Source of the DNA: Pseudomonadota bacterium
GTDB taxonomy: Bacteria; Pseudomonadota; Gammaproteobacteria; Steroidobacterales; Steroidobacteraceae
NCBI GenBank assembly: GCA_021805275.1
Contig: JAJZFQ010000026.1
Coordinates: 1-32,733, forward strand
Reading direction: 5' to 3'
DNA: 32,733 nucleotides
Shown here: positions 15,907 to 25,316 of the stretch, one piece after another
Numbering within the stretch: the stretch's first letter is position 1
Layout of the letters: every line of letters begins with the position of its first letter
Notes under the pieces: generated by a model
Databases searched by the model: none
What the model saw: the letters and a program-made list of their open reading frames with translations, nothing else
Told to the model about the DNA's origin: nothing
Position numbers and translations under genes: made by a program

Positions 15907-16032
15907 GAGCGCCTGCGTTGGGCATCCAGGCTGTCGGTTGAGGGCGCGCGCTACGGACAGGCGTGAGAAGATTCCCCGGGCCGACGAGCCGCGCGAACGG
16001 CGGTCATCCCGAACACCAGACGGGAGCTGAGC

Positions 16033-17922
16033 ATGCGACGACGAGAGATCCTCAAGGGCCTGGCGGCCGTTCCGCTCCTGAGGCGCGTGCCGGGAGCCGC
16101 AGCTGCGCTACAGAGTGCCGGGCGAAGGGTCGTGCGACGCGTGCGGCCGGCCGATCCCGGTTGGCCGAGCCCCGAGCAGTGGGCGGGCCTGAGGGCGCGG
16201 GTGGACGGGAACCTGATTCCCGTGAGCTTTCCGATCGACCTGCTCAAGAGCGCCCCCGAGAGCGCTGCCGCGCAGGGGCTCAAACGGGACATTCACAATC
16301 CCTTCTACGTCGCCGACCAGCCCGGACTCACCGAGACACTCGGCTGGGTGGACGCCTGGTCCACCCAACCCAGCGCGTACGCGGTGGTGGCGCGCCACGC
16401 CGGTGACATCGCCGCGGCGGTGGATTTCGCCCGCGATCATCGCTTGCGGCTGGTGGTGAAGGGACGGGGGCACAGCTACATCGGCGCCTCGAACGCGCCA
16501 GATTCGCTGCTGATCTGGACGCGGTACATGACCGAGCTGCGTCTGCACGAGGCGTTCGTTCCGCAGGGGTGCACCGGGCGGATCGCGCCGCAGCCTGCCG
16601 TCACCCTGGACGCCGGCACGTACTGGGGGGAAGCCTACCGGGCAGTCACGACCCAGGGCGGGCGGTACGTCCAGGGCGGTGGGTGCACCACGGTCGGCGT
16701 CGCGGGGCTCATCCTCGGCGGTGGCTTCGGCAGCTTCTCCAAGTGTTACGGCACGGCTGCCGGCAGCCTGCTCGAAGCCGAGGTCGTCACCGCAGATGGC
16801 AAGATCCGCACGGTGAACGCCTGCACGCATCCGGATCTGTTCTGGGCGCTCAAGGGCGGCGGCGGTGGCACCTTCGCGGCGGTCACGAAGGTGACGGTCC
16901 GCACGCATGAGCTGCCGGAGTATTTCGGCGTCGTCAGCTTCAAGCTCAGGGCGCCCTCGGACGAGGCCTACCGGGTGCTGCTGCGCGAGTTCGTCGGGTT
17001 CTACGCAGCGCACCTGTTCAACGAGCATTGGGGCGAACAGGCGCACGTGCGCAGCGACAACGTGCTCCAGATCATGATGCTCTCGCAGGGACTCACTGCC
17101 GAGCAGTCCCGTCGCGTCTGGCAGCCGTTCCTCGACTGGGTGAAGCACTCCCCGCTCGGCTATGCGATGGACGGGCGGGTCGTCAACGGCACGCTGCCCG
17201 CACGGCACATGTGGGATCCCGATTGGCTGGGCGAGCACTGGCCGGAGCTGGCCTACCCGCGCAACGGCAATCCCCTCCATGCTCTGCTCGACGATGTCCT
17301 CGCGTACACCCAGCACGAGCCGCTCTTTCATCGGGACAAGCTGCCGGGCGCGGCTCCGGGGAACTTCTGGTGGGATTCGGACCGGGGCGAGGTCGGCTGG
17401 TACATCTGGGGGTATGACTCCATCTGGATGCCCGCGTCCCTGCTCGCAAGTGCCGCCCAGCAGCGCCTCGGGGATACGCTGTTTGCCGCTTCGCGGCACG
17501 CTTCGGTCCAGCTGCATTTCAACAAAGGTCTCGGCGGCGCGCGGCCGCAGGCGATTGCGGCGGCGGGCGAGACCGCGATGAACCCGGCGGTATTGACGGC
17601 CTTTGCGCTTGCGATCGTCGCGAACGGGGAGGGCCCGGCGTATCCGGGCATCCCCGGCCATGAGCCCGAGCTCGCCAAGGGGCGCGCGAGCGCGAAGGCG
17701 ATCGAGCGCTGCATGGAGCAGCTGCGCGCGGCGGCGGGGCCGAGCGGTTCGTACGTGAACGAGACCAACTACTTCAAGCCAGGGTGGCAGCAGGCATTCT
17801 GGGGCGCGAATTACCCCCGACTCGAGCGAATCAAGCGCAAATACGATCCGGATGGACTGTTCTTTGCGCACCATACCGTTGGATCGGAGCAGTGGAGTCC
17901 GGACGGCTTTACGAGTCTTTGA
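16033..17922 (+). CDS. Tat-exported FAD-linked oxidase, berberine-bridge/PCMH type
   Basis: A 629-residue flavin oxidase. The N-terminus (MRRREILKGLAAVPLL) has twin arginines and a hydrophobic stretch, consistent with Tat export of a folded cofactor protein. The FAD-binding PCMH domain covers about 110-290: GRGHSY with His147, and GGGCTTVGVAGLILGGGFG with Cys218. Together these are the two residues that hold FAD bicovalently in this family. The C-terminus has the BBE segment (NETNYFKPGWQQAFWGANYPRL, then KYDPDGLF). Relatives oxidise sugars, alkaloids or other alcohols with O2. GGGAGC lies about 5 nt before the ATG. Several hundred residues between the FAD and BBE parts would form the substrate domain. 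The enzyme class is firm; the substrate is not known. Confidence 0.88.
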   Translation: MRRREILKGLAAVPLLRRVPGAAAALQSAGRRVVRRVRPADPGWPSPEQWAGLRARVDGNLIPVSFPIDLLKSAPESAAAQGLKRDIHNPFYVADQPGLTETLGWVDAWSTQPSAYAVVARHAGDIAAAVDFARDHRLRLVVKGRGHSYIGASNAPDSLLIWTRYMTELRLHEAFVPQGCTGRIAPQPAVTLDAGTYWGEAYRAVTTQGGRYVQGGGCTTVGVAGLILGGGFGSFSKCYGTAAGSLLEAEVVTADGKIRTVNACTHPDLFWALKGGGGGTFAAVTKVTVRTHELPEYFGVVSFKLRAPSDEAYRVLLREFVGFYAAHLFNEHWGEQAHVRSDNVLQIMMLSQGLTAEQSRRVWQPFLDWVKHSPLGYAMDGRVVNGTLPARHMWDPDWLGEHWPELAYPRNGNPLHALLDDVLAYTQHEPLFHRDKLPGAAPGNFWWDSDRGEVGWYIWGYDSIWMPASLLASAAQQRLGDTLFAASRHASVQLHFNKGLGGARPQAIAAAGETAMNPAVLTAFALAIVANGEGPAYPGIPGHEPELAKGRASAKAIERCMEQLRAAAGPSGSYVNETNYFKPGWQQAFWGANYPRLERIKRKYDPDGLFFAHHTVGSEQWSPDGFTSL

Positions 17923-17955
17923 GCCTGGGGCACGGGCCGGTGCGATCTGCGCGGT

Positions 17956-17979
17956 GAGCGCGTCCGGATTCCGGCGCTC
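17956..17979 (+). terminator. Hairpin downstream of the flavin oxidase gene
   Basis: GAGCGC and GCGCTC pair around an inner CCGG/CCGG, about 35 nt after the stop codon. No T-tract follows, so it is a possible terminator of low confidence. The rest of the gap up to 18290 shows no gene. Confidence 0.35.
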
Positions 17980-18292
17980 CAGTGCAGTGCGTCCCGTCAG
18001 TCAGCCGCACTGCAACGATTCCTCCCTCGCCGCCCCGAAGGTCGGCTGACCCGACCTGCTGGCAGTCGCTGCCCGATACTGCGGCGTTGCGCACCGCAAG
18101 GCCTTGCGCACCCGCGGGACAATCTGTCGCGCCGTACGCCGGGAGCTTGAAGTCGCTGCGCTTCGTCGGCTTCTTCAGTTCCCTTCGTGCGTGAGCGGAC
18201 GACACCGCCGGCCTGGGATGGCGCGTAACCATGTGCGAGACACGACGCCCGTGCCGCGGGCCCTGCGCTGCTGGCCAGTGGTGTGCCGGTCG

Positions 18293-18322
18293 TATATTCT
18301 CGCTAGGTACGAACCAGTTCGT
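18293..18322 (+). promoter_or_regulatory. Promoter and palindromic operator of the VOC gene (site A)
   Basis: A -10-like TATATT (18293-18298) is followed after 10 nt by the perfect inverted repeat ACGAAC-CA-GTTCGT (18309-18322), 32 nt before the ATG. The operator would cover the transcription start, as repressor sites often do. No good -35 is seen. The GTTCGT half recurs in four other promoters of the island. Confidence 0.6.
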
Positions 18323-18354
18323 GTGTTTTGCGGCTGCGCGGATGCGGAGGGACC

Positions 18355-18843
18355 ATGCCGGTGCATCGTCTGGACCACATTAATCTGCGTGCTTCGGGGG
18401 TCGCGTTCGCAGCATTGCGCGATTTCTACAGCCGCATCGTCGGTCTCAGCGTTGGGGCGCGCCCGCCGCTCCAGTCCGAGGGACTGTGGCTGTACGCCGG
18501 CGACGTCGCGGTGGTGCATCTGGTGGAGGCTCAGGAAGAGAGCTGCCCGATTGGCGGGACCGGCGGATCGGGGACGGCGCTCGATCACGTTGCGTTCCGA
18601 TGTTCCGCACTCGAGGAGACAATTGGCCGACTCGGCTCGATCGGCCTACCGCACAGCGTGCAGGTACAGTCTGTCACTGGACAGACGCTGGTGCGGCTGC
18701 GGGACCCATCCGGCTTGCGGGTGGAGCTGGTATTCGAGACATCCTGCCGGGAGTTTCCGATTGAGCAATATTTGGACGAATCAACTGCGGTATCGCCGTC
18801 AGCCGGGACGGGCAGGATGCTCAAGGATCCGGCCGCTCCCTGA
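18355..18843 (+). CDS. VOC-family (glyoxalase/dioxygenase-like) protein
   Basis: A 162-residue protein with the vicinal oxygen chelate fold: two beta-alpha-beta-beta-beta modules beginning LDHINL (His8) and LDHVAF (His78). His55 lies in the first module, and a C-terminal strand RLRDPSGLRVELVFE supplies Glu124 or Glu128. His and Glu residues at these places bind the divalent metal in glyoxalase I, epimerases, dioxygenases and lyases. GGAGG stands 4 nt before the ATG. The gene stands alone but carries the island's operator in its promoter, so it probably acts on a pathway intermediate, for example as an epimerase or isomerase of a CoA ester or keto acid. The exact reaction cannot be read from the sequence. 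Confidence 0.85.
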   Translation: MPVHRLDHINLRASGVAFAALRDFYSRIVGLSVGARPPLQSEGLWLYAGDVAVVHLVEAQEESCPIGGTGGSGTALDHVAFRCSALEETIGRLGSIGLPHSVQVQSVTGQTLVRLRDPSGLRVELVFETSCREFPIEQYLDESTAVSPSAGTGRMLKDPAAP

Positions 18844-19523
18844 TCGGCTCATCGGACCCGCGCGGCGCAACCGCCGCTGCAGTCTCGAGCGGCCGGATGC
18901 GCAGTCCGCCTCGCGCTTCGGCCGGTTGCACGCCGGGGATGAAGCAACTCAAGCCGATGCTCCGCGCAACTCGACGGCCAGGAACTCAGGACGTGAACTC
19001 GCTGCGGTAGACTCGCAGCCGCATATGCTTGCGCGCTTCGATCGCCTCGGTCATGACTGCTCGGGGTGGAATGCAGCTCCCGCAGGCGTGCGGCGCTGCC
19101 GAGGTGCTCGATCGCCATCAGTCAGTGCGGTGTGATGAATTCCGCGTTCGACGTCAGATCACGTCCATGACGCGCGACATTGCAACGCGCAATGCGCGTC
19201 GGCGCATCGGCCTGCCTGCCGCCATCAGCAGCCGTTGCGGACCCTGCAGGGAACACCTCAATTCGCGCATCCGCGAGCCCGCCTCACTGCTCACACGCCC
19301 GGTACGACGCGCGGCTGCGGCGGACCAGCGCATCGCTCCAGCAAGGCAATCGGTCGCGGACTGCTTCAGACCATGGCAACTCCGGTCCGGCGGGTCAGCG
19401 CACGACCCGGTGAGGGCGCCCGGAGGCTGTAGATGGCGCGCATTCCCTCTGTTGCTTTCGCGCATCGATCGCTCGCGGCCGCCGGAACCGAAGTCCGCCC
19501 CATCCGGCGATGCTCGCGCGACA
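18844..19523. other. Stretch without a recognisable gene
   Basis: 680 nt between the convergent ends of the VOC and isomerase-like genes. Open frames on both strands show no family motif, and their composition is typical of chance frames. It may hold decayed sequence; no repeat or RNA gene was seen. Confidence 0.5.
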
Positions 19524-20435
19524 TCACGCATTCGTGGGGCGAGGCGCCCGTTCGGCGAGATGCTCCCGCGCGCTGAGGAGACAGCGCCGTGCGAATTCAC
19601 GGGGTCCAAGCTGCGCGAGCAGCTTGACGTTGGGCAGTTCGATCGAGTACGGCATGGGCGGCATGTGGGCGAGGATGCCGCGAACATCGATCGTTCCGTG
19701 GCCGGGGAACAGGCGGCCTTCCCGAGCGATCTGCCGAGCGTAATCGTCGTCTCCAGATCGATGGGCCGGCGCGTCGCAGATCTGCGCGTAGTGAAACCAG
19801 GCTGCCGGCAGCCCGTCCAGTGCCGCAACCGCGGTGCCTGCGCGATCGAAGTGCAGCGTGTCGACGCACAGTCCTGCGTTGGGAAACGGGCAGGCGCGCA
19901 GCATCTCTACTGCCTGCGCCAGGGTGGCAACGCCAGCAAAGGAAACGAATTCCAGATCGATGGTCAGACCGAGCGGTGCCGTGAGCTCGCAGAGCTCGGC
20001 CAGCCGGTCGCGCGCGAATTCCGAGTCTTCGCACCAGACGCTGGTCAGTATGTGTCGCGCGCCGAGCTCCGCAGCGCACTCGAACGCTGGCAGGTACGCT
20101 CTGAGGTCTACGTCGGGATGAATGCGTACCAATTCCACATCGAGCAGACGCAAACCCGTCGCGCGCAGCGCAGCTCTCGTTCGTTTGAACAAAGTACGGT
20201 CTGTAGCTACAGGGTGGACCGGTTCGCCCTCGAGGCCGAGCGGAATCAGCCGGTAGCTGACGTAGTCGTAGCCTGCACTGGCGGCGATCTCAGTGAGCTC
20301 GGGCGTGGAACAGTGCAACAGCGTTAGGTGGGCCAGAGAGAATTGTGGGGTGTCCGCAATCGTCCCGAGTGACCCTTGAATCGCGCGCGGAGATGGAATC
20401 CGCCAACGCGCCTCTGCGTCCGAAGCCTTGTGCAT
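19524..20435 (-). CDS. Sugar phosphate isomerase/epimerase-like TIM-barrel protein
   Basis: A 303-residue protein of the xylose isomerase-like (AP endonuclease 2) superfamily. Metal-binding residues lie on successive strands: Glu162 in IDLEF, Asp192 and His195 in VDTLHFDR, Gln218 in YAQICDAP, and Glu266 in YSIELPN. The barrel runs from about residue 35 (LAHLTLLHC) to 270; the first 30 residues are not conserved-looking, and the true start could be later. Members isomerise or epimerise sugars, hydroxypyruvate, inosose or related compounds with a divalent metal. It is 100 nt downstream of the MFS transporter on the same strand, so it is probably co-transcribed and acts on the imported compound. 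Confidence 0.83.
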   Translation of the reverse strand: MHKASDAEARWRIPSPRAIQGSLGTIADTPQFSLAHLTLLHCSTPELTEIAASAGYDYVSYRLIPLGLEGEPVHPVATDRTLFKRTRAALRATGLRLLDVELVRIHPDVDLRAYLPAFECAAELGARHILTSVWCEDSEFARDRLAELCELTAPLGLTIDLEFVSFAGVATLAQAVEMLRACPFPNAGLCVDTLHFDRAGTAVAALDGLPAAWFHYAQICDAPAHRSGDDDYARQIAREGRLFPGHGTIDVRGILAHMPPMPYSIELPNVKLLAQLGPREFARRCLLSAREHLAERAPRPTNA

Positions 20436-20535
20436 CTGGGTGGCAACTCCGCTGCTGACGGAAGCACCCTAGCACCCCAAACTGTGACGCAACATTTCCG
20501 ATTTGAGCGACGCCCATAACACGACCGCATGGCGC

Positions 20536-21864
20536 TCACGGCGAGGCGTTACGTGTCAGCTCAATCTGCTGCACCGGGCCCAGCAGAACCAAATAACACA
20601 GCACGCCTAAAAGCGCGATGACGCTCACGAACGCAAGTCCGCCGACGAAGGAGCGCGTGCTGCCGAGAATGATCCCGATCGCAGCCGGTATCACGATCCC
20701 CGCTAGGTTGGCGAACAGATTGAACATTCCGGTGGTGAGACCGCGCAAATCCGGCGGCGCCAGATCGGTGATGAGTGTCCAGCCGAGGTTGCACATGCCC
20801 TGACCGAAGAATACGAATGAGAAGATACCGATGACCGTCCCGGTGTTGTGCACAAACCCGGCGAGCAACAGGCAACTCGCCATGGCGAGTCCGGTTACGA
20901 TGGGCGCCTTGCGACCGATCGTGGCAGAGCCGGTTCGCCGGATCAGCCAATCCGACCACCAGCCCCCGCAAAGCAGCCCCACCGACGCGGCGATGTAGGG
21001 CAGCGCGGCGAGCAGCCCTGCCGTCTGCAGCTTCAGTTGCTGCGCCGAAGCGAGGTAAGTCGGATACCATGTGAGGAAGAACACCAGAGTGGAATTGCTT
21101 GCAAACTGACCGAGCCCGGCGCCGAGAAAGGCGCGGTTGGCGAGTAACAGGCGCATGTCTCGCCACGACCAGCGAGGCGGTGGCGGCGGGCGCACCAGAC
21201 CACCGCCGCTCCTGATGTGATCGAGCTCCGCGCGATTCGCCGTCTGGCTGTGCTGCGGGTCGCGGTACAGGAGGAACCAGAAGACCGTAAAGATGAGCCC
21301 CGCAGCGCCAGTCAGAAAAAACAGTGGCCGCCAACCCCAACGATCCTCGACCCAGTAGAGGGGTGGGCTGAGAAAGGCGAGCCCGAAGTATTGTCCCAGT
21401 GAGAAGACTCCGTTTGCGCGGGCTCGCTCTCCCTGTGGAAACCAGGCCCCCAGCACGCGGCTATTGGACGGAAAGCAGGGGGCTTCGGCGGCACCGAGGC
21501 CCAGCAGGCAGCTGAGCAGCATCACAAAGCTTGAGGCCATCCCCTGCAGAAAGGTGCAGATCGACCAGATTGTGACCGCAAACCCGTAAACGATGCGGGT
21601 GCCGAGCCGGTCGAGCAGTATGCCGCCGGGAATCTGCGCCGCAACGTACGAGTACGAGAAGGCGGACAATAGGAAGCCGAGCTCTCGGGGTCCAAGATGC
21701 AATTGAATCTTGACCAGCGGAGCTGCGATGCCGAGCACCGCGCGATCCAGATAGTTGATTGTCGTGCCGGCGGTGACCAGCCCCAGGGCGAGGAAGCGGG
21801 CCCGGGTCGGCTTCGCAATGCGCGTCTCGTCATTGCAGGATGCACGGTCCGTTTCTTGCGTCAT
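20536..21864 (-). CDS. MFS transporter of the anion:cation symporter (organic/sugar acid) type
   Basis: A 442-residue major facilitator with about 12 membrane helices. The segment INYLDRAVLGIAAP after helix 1, GGILLDRLGTRIVYG between helices 2 and 3, and AEAPCFPSNSRVLGAWFP then ERARANG in helices 4-5 are typical of the ACS subfamily (hexuronate, glucarate, galactonate and phthalate carriers). These carriers import organic anions with protons. It is divergent from the aldehyde dehydrogenase operon, with promoters for both in the 238-nt gap. It probably supplies the island's substrate or the product of the periplasmic enzymes. SauU-type sulfoacetate carriers are also MFS proteins, so a sulfonate cannot be excluded. 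Confidence 0.88.
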   Translation of the reverse strand: MTQETDRASCNDETRIAKPTRARFLALGLVTAGTTINYLDRAVLGIAAPLVKIQLHLGPRELGFLLSAFSYSYVAAQIPGGILLDRLGTRIVYGFAVTIWSICTFLQGMASSFVMLLSCLLGLGAAEAPCFPSNSRVLGAWFPQGERARANGVFSLGQYFGLAFLSPPLYWVEDRWGWRPLFFLTGAAGLIFTVFWFLLYRDPQHSQTANRAELDHIRSGGGLVRPPPPPRWSWRDMRLLLANRAFLGAGLGQFASNSTLVFFLTWYPTYLASAQQLKLQTAGLLAALPYIAASVGLLCGGWWSDWLIRRTGSATIGRKAPIVTGLAMASCLLLAGFVHNTGTVIGIFSFVFFGQGMCNLGWTLITDLAPPDLRGLTTGMFNLFANLAGIVIPAAIGIILGSTRSFVGGLAFVSVIALLGVLCYLVLLGPVQQIELTRNASP

Positions 21865-21962
21865 TGTTCAGTCTACCTGCGGCGGACGGGGGAACGGGAG
21901 TTCGGACTCGGCTGCGCGCCTTTCCGGGCGGGGCTCACCGACGATCAGACGCTATCATGCTC

Positions 21963-21985
21963 ACCAGTTCGTACATGACTGTCAA
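21963..21985 (-). promoter_or_regulatory. -35 element and operator of the transporter gene (site B1)
   Basis: On the minus strand a perfect TTGACA (21985-21980) is followed closely by ACGAACTGGT (21972-21963), the reverse complement of ACCAGTTCGT. The operator thus lies between -35 and the likely -10, which is poorly defined (CATGAT or GAGCAT). It faces the MFS gene start at 21864. Confidence 0.55.
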
Positions 21986-22006
21986 TGCTCGCCGGCGGGC
22001 TTTTCG

Positions 22007-22035
22007 TTGACTGTACTATCTGGTTCGCACATACT
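22007..22035 (+). promoter_or_regulatory. Promoter and operator of the aldehyde dehydrogenase operon (site B2)
   Basis: TTGACT (22007-22012), a 17-nt spacer and CATACT (22030-22035) form a good sigma-70 promoter. The spacer holds CTATCTGGTTCGC, the same motif that lies in the spacer of the PQQ dehydrogenase promoter. Confidence 0.65.
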
Positions 22036-22102
22036 ATTGGTGAGCGGTGCCGGCATCCGGAGGCGGGCCTTCGAGCCGCACGCCCAGTGAGGAGTTCGAG
22101 CA

Positions 22103-23533
22103 ATGGCTACGGTGGTGAAAGAGGCTGCGCGCAGTGTACTCAGTGACGCTGAGCGTGTGGAGATCGACGCGTCGATTGAGCGTGCACGTGCGGCGATGCG
22201 CGCTGTGGAGCACTATACGCAACAGCAGGCTGATCGGCTGTGCCGCGCGCTCGGCTGGGCGACTGCCAACGAGAAGACTTTCGTCCGCTTGGCCCGCATG
22301 AGCGTCGAGGAAAGCCGGCTCGGTGACCCGGAGGGCCGTATTTCCAAGCGATTCAAGATCATGGGAGTTTTGCGCGACGCGTTGCGCCAGAAGAGCATCG
22401 GGATCGTCGAGGACTTGCCCGAGAAGGGAATCGTCAAGTATGGCAAGCCGGCGGGCGTCATCGCCTCGCTCGTGCCGACCACGAATCCGGAGCTGACTCC
22501 GCCGTTTACCGCCATCTATGCCGTCAAATGTCTCGACGCGGTCATCTTCTCGCCGCATCCGCGCTCAAAGAACACCACCCGGGAGGTGGTGCGCATCATG
22601 CGTGAGACATTGAAGCGACTCGGGGCACCGGAGGATCTCCTGCAGTGCATTGAGCGGCCCAGCATTCCATCGACTCAGCATCTGATGTCGCGGTGCGATT
22701 TGACGTTCGCGACCGGCGGGCAGCCGATGGTGCGCGCGGCGTACAGTTCCGGCAAGCCGGCCTACGGTGTCGGAGCGGGCAATTCGACGATGGTCATCGA
22801 TGAGACTGCGGACATCGATATCGCCGCGCGCAATACGCGTATGTCAAAGACGTCGGATTTCGGCTCGGGTTGCTCGGCAGACGGCAATCTGCTCATTGAC
22901 TCGCGGATCTACGACCGCCTCCTCGATGCGCTTCAGACCGAAGGCGGTTTTCTGGCAAGCCAGGAGCAAGCCAATGCGCTCGAGCGCGTGATTTGGGATG
23001 AGGAAGGCCATCGCCTGCCGGACAGCGTGGCGTGCGCGCCGCAGCGGCTTGCCGAACTCGCCGGCTTCACGATTCCGGCTGACCGCAAGTTCATCATGGT
23101 GAAGAACGATAAGATCGGCGTGCGGTACAACTGGTCACGCGAGAAGCTGACGACCGCGCTTGCGGTCTACCGCTATGAGGGCTTCGATCAAGCGCTCGAT
23201 CTGGTGCGCCAGATATATGAGGTGGGCGGAAAAGGGCACTCCTGCGGCATCTACTCGCACGACGACGAGCACATTGATCGACTCGCGCGCGTCGCGCCGG
23301 TGAGTCGCATGATGGTGCGCCAGCCGCAGTCCAAGGCAAACGCCGGAGCCTTCAACAACGGAATGCCCATGACCTCCAGCCTGGGGTGTGGCATCTGGGG
23401 CGGCAATGTTACGAACGAGAACATTCACCTGAAGCACTTCATGCAGACGACGTGGGTCAGTCGGCCGATCGCGGAGGACAGGCCGTCGGAGCAGGAGCTG
23501 TTCGGGGAGTTCTACGGCACTGAGGTACTTTAG
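22103..23533 (+). CDS. CoA-acylating aldehyde dehydrogenase
   Basis: A 476-residue member of the acylating branch of aldehyde dehydrogenases. PTTNPE at 125-130 and PAYGVGAGN at 219-227 are typical of this branch, which uses NAD and CoA to turn an aldehyde into an acyl-CoA. The catalytic Cys is most likely Cys257 in FGSGCSADGNLLI, where relatives have CS.EN. The end NLGC-like segment MTSSLGCGIWGGN is also found in acetaldehyde and sulfoacetaldehyde dehydrogenases. GAGGAG precedes the ATG by about 8 nt. It is first in an operon with the TPP enzyme, whose GTG start follows the stop by 1 nt, suggesting that the aldehyde comes from that enzyme or from an aldol-type cleavage. The substrate is unknown; acetaldehyde, sulfoacetaldehyde and succinate semialdehyde are all possible. 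Confidence 0.87.
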   Translation: MATVVKEAARSVLSDAERVEIDASIERARAAMRAVEHYTQQQADRLCRALGWATANEKTFVRLARMSVEESRLGDPEGRISKRFKIMGVLRDALRQKSIGIVEDLPEKGIVKYGKPAGVIASLVPTTNPELTPPFTAIYAVKCLDAVIFSPHPRSKNTTREVVRIMRETLKRLGAPEDLLQCIERPSIPSTQHLMSRCDLTFATGGQPMVRAAYSSGKPAYGVGAGNSTMVIDETADIDIAARNTRMSKTSDFGSGCSADGNLLIDSRIYDRLLDALQTEGGFLASQEQANALERVIWDEEGHRLPDSVACAPQRLAELAGFTIPADRKFIMVKNDKIGVRYNWSREKLTTALAVYRYEGFDQALDLVRQIYEVGGKGHSCGIYSHDDEHIDRLARVAPVSRMMVRQPQSKANAGAFNNGMPMTSSLGCGIWGGNVTNENIHLKHFMQTTWVSRPIAEDRPSEQELFGEFYGTEVL

Positions 23534-23534
23534 A

Positions 23535-25307
23535 GTGGCGGGCAAGTCGGTTGCAGAACACCTGGTTCGCTATCTGGAGCGTCGCGGCGTCCGTCATATC
23601 TTCGGACTCTGCGGACATACGAATATCGCGGTGCTTTCGGCTCTCGCCGACAGCACCATCCGATTTGTGAACGTCCGGCACGAGCAGATTGCCGCGCACG
23701 CCGCGGACGGCTACGCACGCGTGACCGGAAAGGCATCGGTCGTGCTGACACATCTCGGTCCGGGACTGACCAACGCCGCTACTGGCGTGGCCAATGCCGC
23801 CCTCGATTGCATTCCCATGGTGGTGATTGCCGGCGATGTGCCGACACACTACATGGGCAAGCATCCGCACCAGGAGGTGAACCTCCACGCCGATGGATCG
23901 CAATTCGAAATCTACCGGCCGTTCGTCAAGCGCGCCTGGCGCGTCGATCGCCCCGATCTGTTTCCGGAAATCATCGTCAAGGCCTTTCAGCTCGCCGAGA
24001 GCGGCCAGCCGGGGCCGGTTCTGGTCGATGTTCCCATGGATGTATTCTCTGCGGAGCTGGCACCGGAATTCCAAAGGCGCTTCGCGGCTCCGCTGAGCGT
24101 GGTGCATCCGCCGGCGATTGATCTGGAGACCGCCAGAGCGATCGTGAGCGCGCTGGGGGAGGCGCGCCGGCCGCTGATCTATGCGGGCGGGGGGATATTG
24201 CGCGCCCGGGCGTCCGACGAGTTGCGCGAGTTCGTCGATTACCTGGGAATACCGGTTGCCCACACACTCATGGGTAAAGGCGCCTTGCCCGACGATCATC
24301 CACTGGTGCTCGGCATGAGCGGCTTCTGGGGTACGCGGCTGGTGAACAACGCGTGTATGGCGGCCGATTGGGTGCTCGGCGTGGGAACGCGGTTCAAGGA
24401 GGCTGACTGCAGCTCCTGGTATCGCGACTATACATTCAATATTCCGCCGACACGCCTGGCGCACATTGACATCGAGCCGAGCGAAATCGGCCGAAATTTC
24501 GAGACCGAAATCGGGGTGGTGGCAGATGTGAAGGCAGCGCTCGGGACGCTGTGCCGGGTCGCCCGCGAGCTGTATCCGAAGGGCCGAGGGCAACTGCCGG
24601 CCGCGACGCAGATCGCTCAGTTCCGCAGAGAATTCGAGCAGGCAAATCGCGCCATGCAACTGAGCGGTGCGTTTCCAATGATGCCCGAGCGCATTCTGGC
24701 TGAAACACGCCAGCTGCTGCCGCGTGACGGAATTCTGACGACCGATGTCGGCTGGAACAAGAATGGCGTCGGCCAGCAGTTTCCCATCTACACGCCCGGC
24801 AGCGTGCTCACACCCGGAGGGTACGCGACGATGGGCTTCGGACCACCGGCGGCGATCGGCGCGAAGCTCGCCGCCCCGGACCGGGCGGTCATCTCGCTGG
24901 TCGGCGACGGCGGCTTCGGGCAGAATCCGGCGGCGCTCGCTACGGCAGTGGAGCAGGGTCTTGCGATCGTCTGGGTGGTGATGAACAACAACGCATTTGG
25001 AACGATCGCGGGTCTGCAGCAGGCCCATTACGGCCTCACACTGGGGACCGTCTTTCCGAGCGAAGCGGGCGGCTGGAGCGAGATGCGGCCGAAATACGCC
25101 GAGATCGCGCGCGCATACGGCTGCGAAGGTGTCCGCATCGAGTCTGCCGAGCAGTTCGCACCCGCATTGCGTCGGGCGCTTGAATCGGGTCGCCCGTATC
25201 TCCTCGACGTGCCAATGAAGAACAACCCGACGCCCACTACCGGTCACTGGAATATTCTCGACATATACTCGCCGGGTCAGCACGTGTCGCACGTCGCGAC
25301 CGACTGA
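23535..25307 (+). CDS. Thiamine-diphosphate enzyme, acetolactate synthase-like
   Basis: A 590-residue enzyme with the three usual domains. The Pyr domain has the catalytic Glu50 in VRHEQIAAHAADGYARVTG. A middle domain follows (about 195-345), and the PP domain carries the diphosphate/Mg motif GDGGFGQNP (457-465) ending in NNN (484-486). The GTG start at 23535 is only 1 nt after the dehydrogenase stop; GAGG in that gene's end is the likely ribosome binding site. Family members decarboxylate 2-keto acids or make and break C-C bonds through an enamine intermediate. The start GLCGHTNIAVLSAL differs from sulfoacetaldehyde acetyltransferase, where I would expect GIVGSAFMDA, so that specific function is unlikely. 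With the neighbours, a 2-keto or 2-hydroxy acid is probably cleaved to an aldehyde. Confidence 0.87.
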   Translation: MAGKSVAEHLVRYLERRGVRHIFGLCGHTNIAVLSALADSTIRFVNVRHEQIAAHAADGYARVTGKASVVLTHLGPGLTNAATGVANAALDCIPMVVIAGDVPTHYMGKHPHQEVNLHADGSQFEIYRPFVKRAWRVDRPDLFPEIIVKAFQLAESGQPGPVLVDVPMDVFSAELAPEFQRRFAAPLSVVHPPAIDLETARAIVSALGEARRPLIYAGGGILRARASDELREFVDYLGIPVAHTLMGKGALPDDHPLVLGMSGFWGTRLVNNACMAADWVLGVGTRFKEADCSSWYRDYTFNIPPTRLAHIDIEPSEIGRNFETEIGVVADVKAALGTLCRVARELYPKGRGQLPAATQIAQFRREFEQANRAMQLSGAFPMMPERILAETRQLLPRDGILTTDVGWNKNGVGQQFPIYTPGSVLTPGGYATMGFGPPAAIGAKLAAPDRAVISLVGDGGFGQNPAALATAVEQGLAIVWVVMNNNAFGTIAGLQQAHYGLTLGTVFPSEAGGWSEMRPKYAEIARAYGCEGVRIESAEQFAPALRRALESGRPYLLDVPMKNNPTPTTGHWNILDIYSPGQHVSHVATD

Positions 25308-25316
25308 GTCGCCCGC

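Noticed and set aside
16108..17874. Long minus-strand open frame opposite the flavin oxidase
   Set aside because: The plus strand has clear FAD-binding and BBE motifs; the antisense frame is Arg/Pro/Gly-rich with no motif.
22103..25307. Sulfoacetate pathway (acylating dehydrogenase plus sulfoacetaldehyde acetyltransferase)
   Set aside because: The TPP enzyme lacks the N-terminal pattern I expect for Xsc, and no phosphotransacetylase or CoA ligase gene is present.
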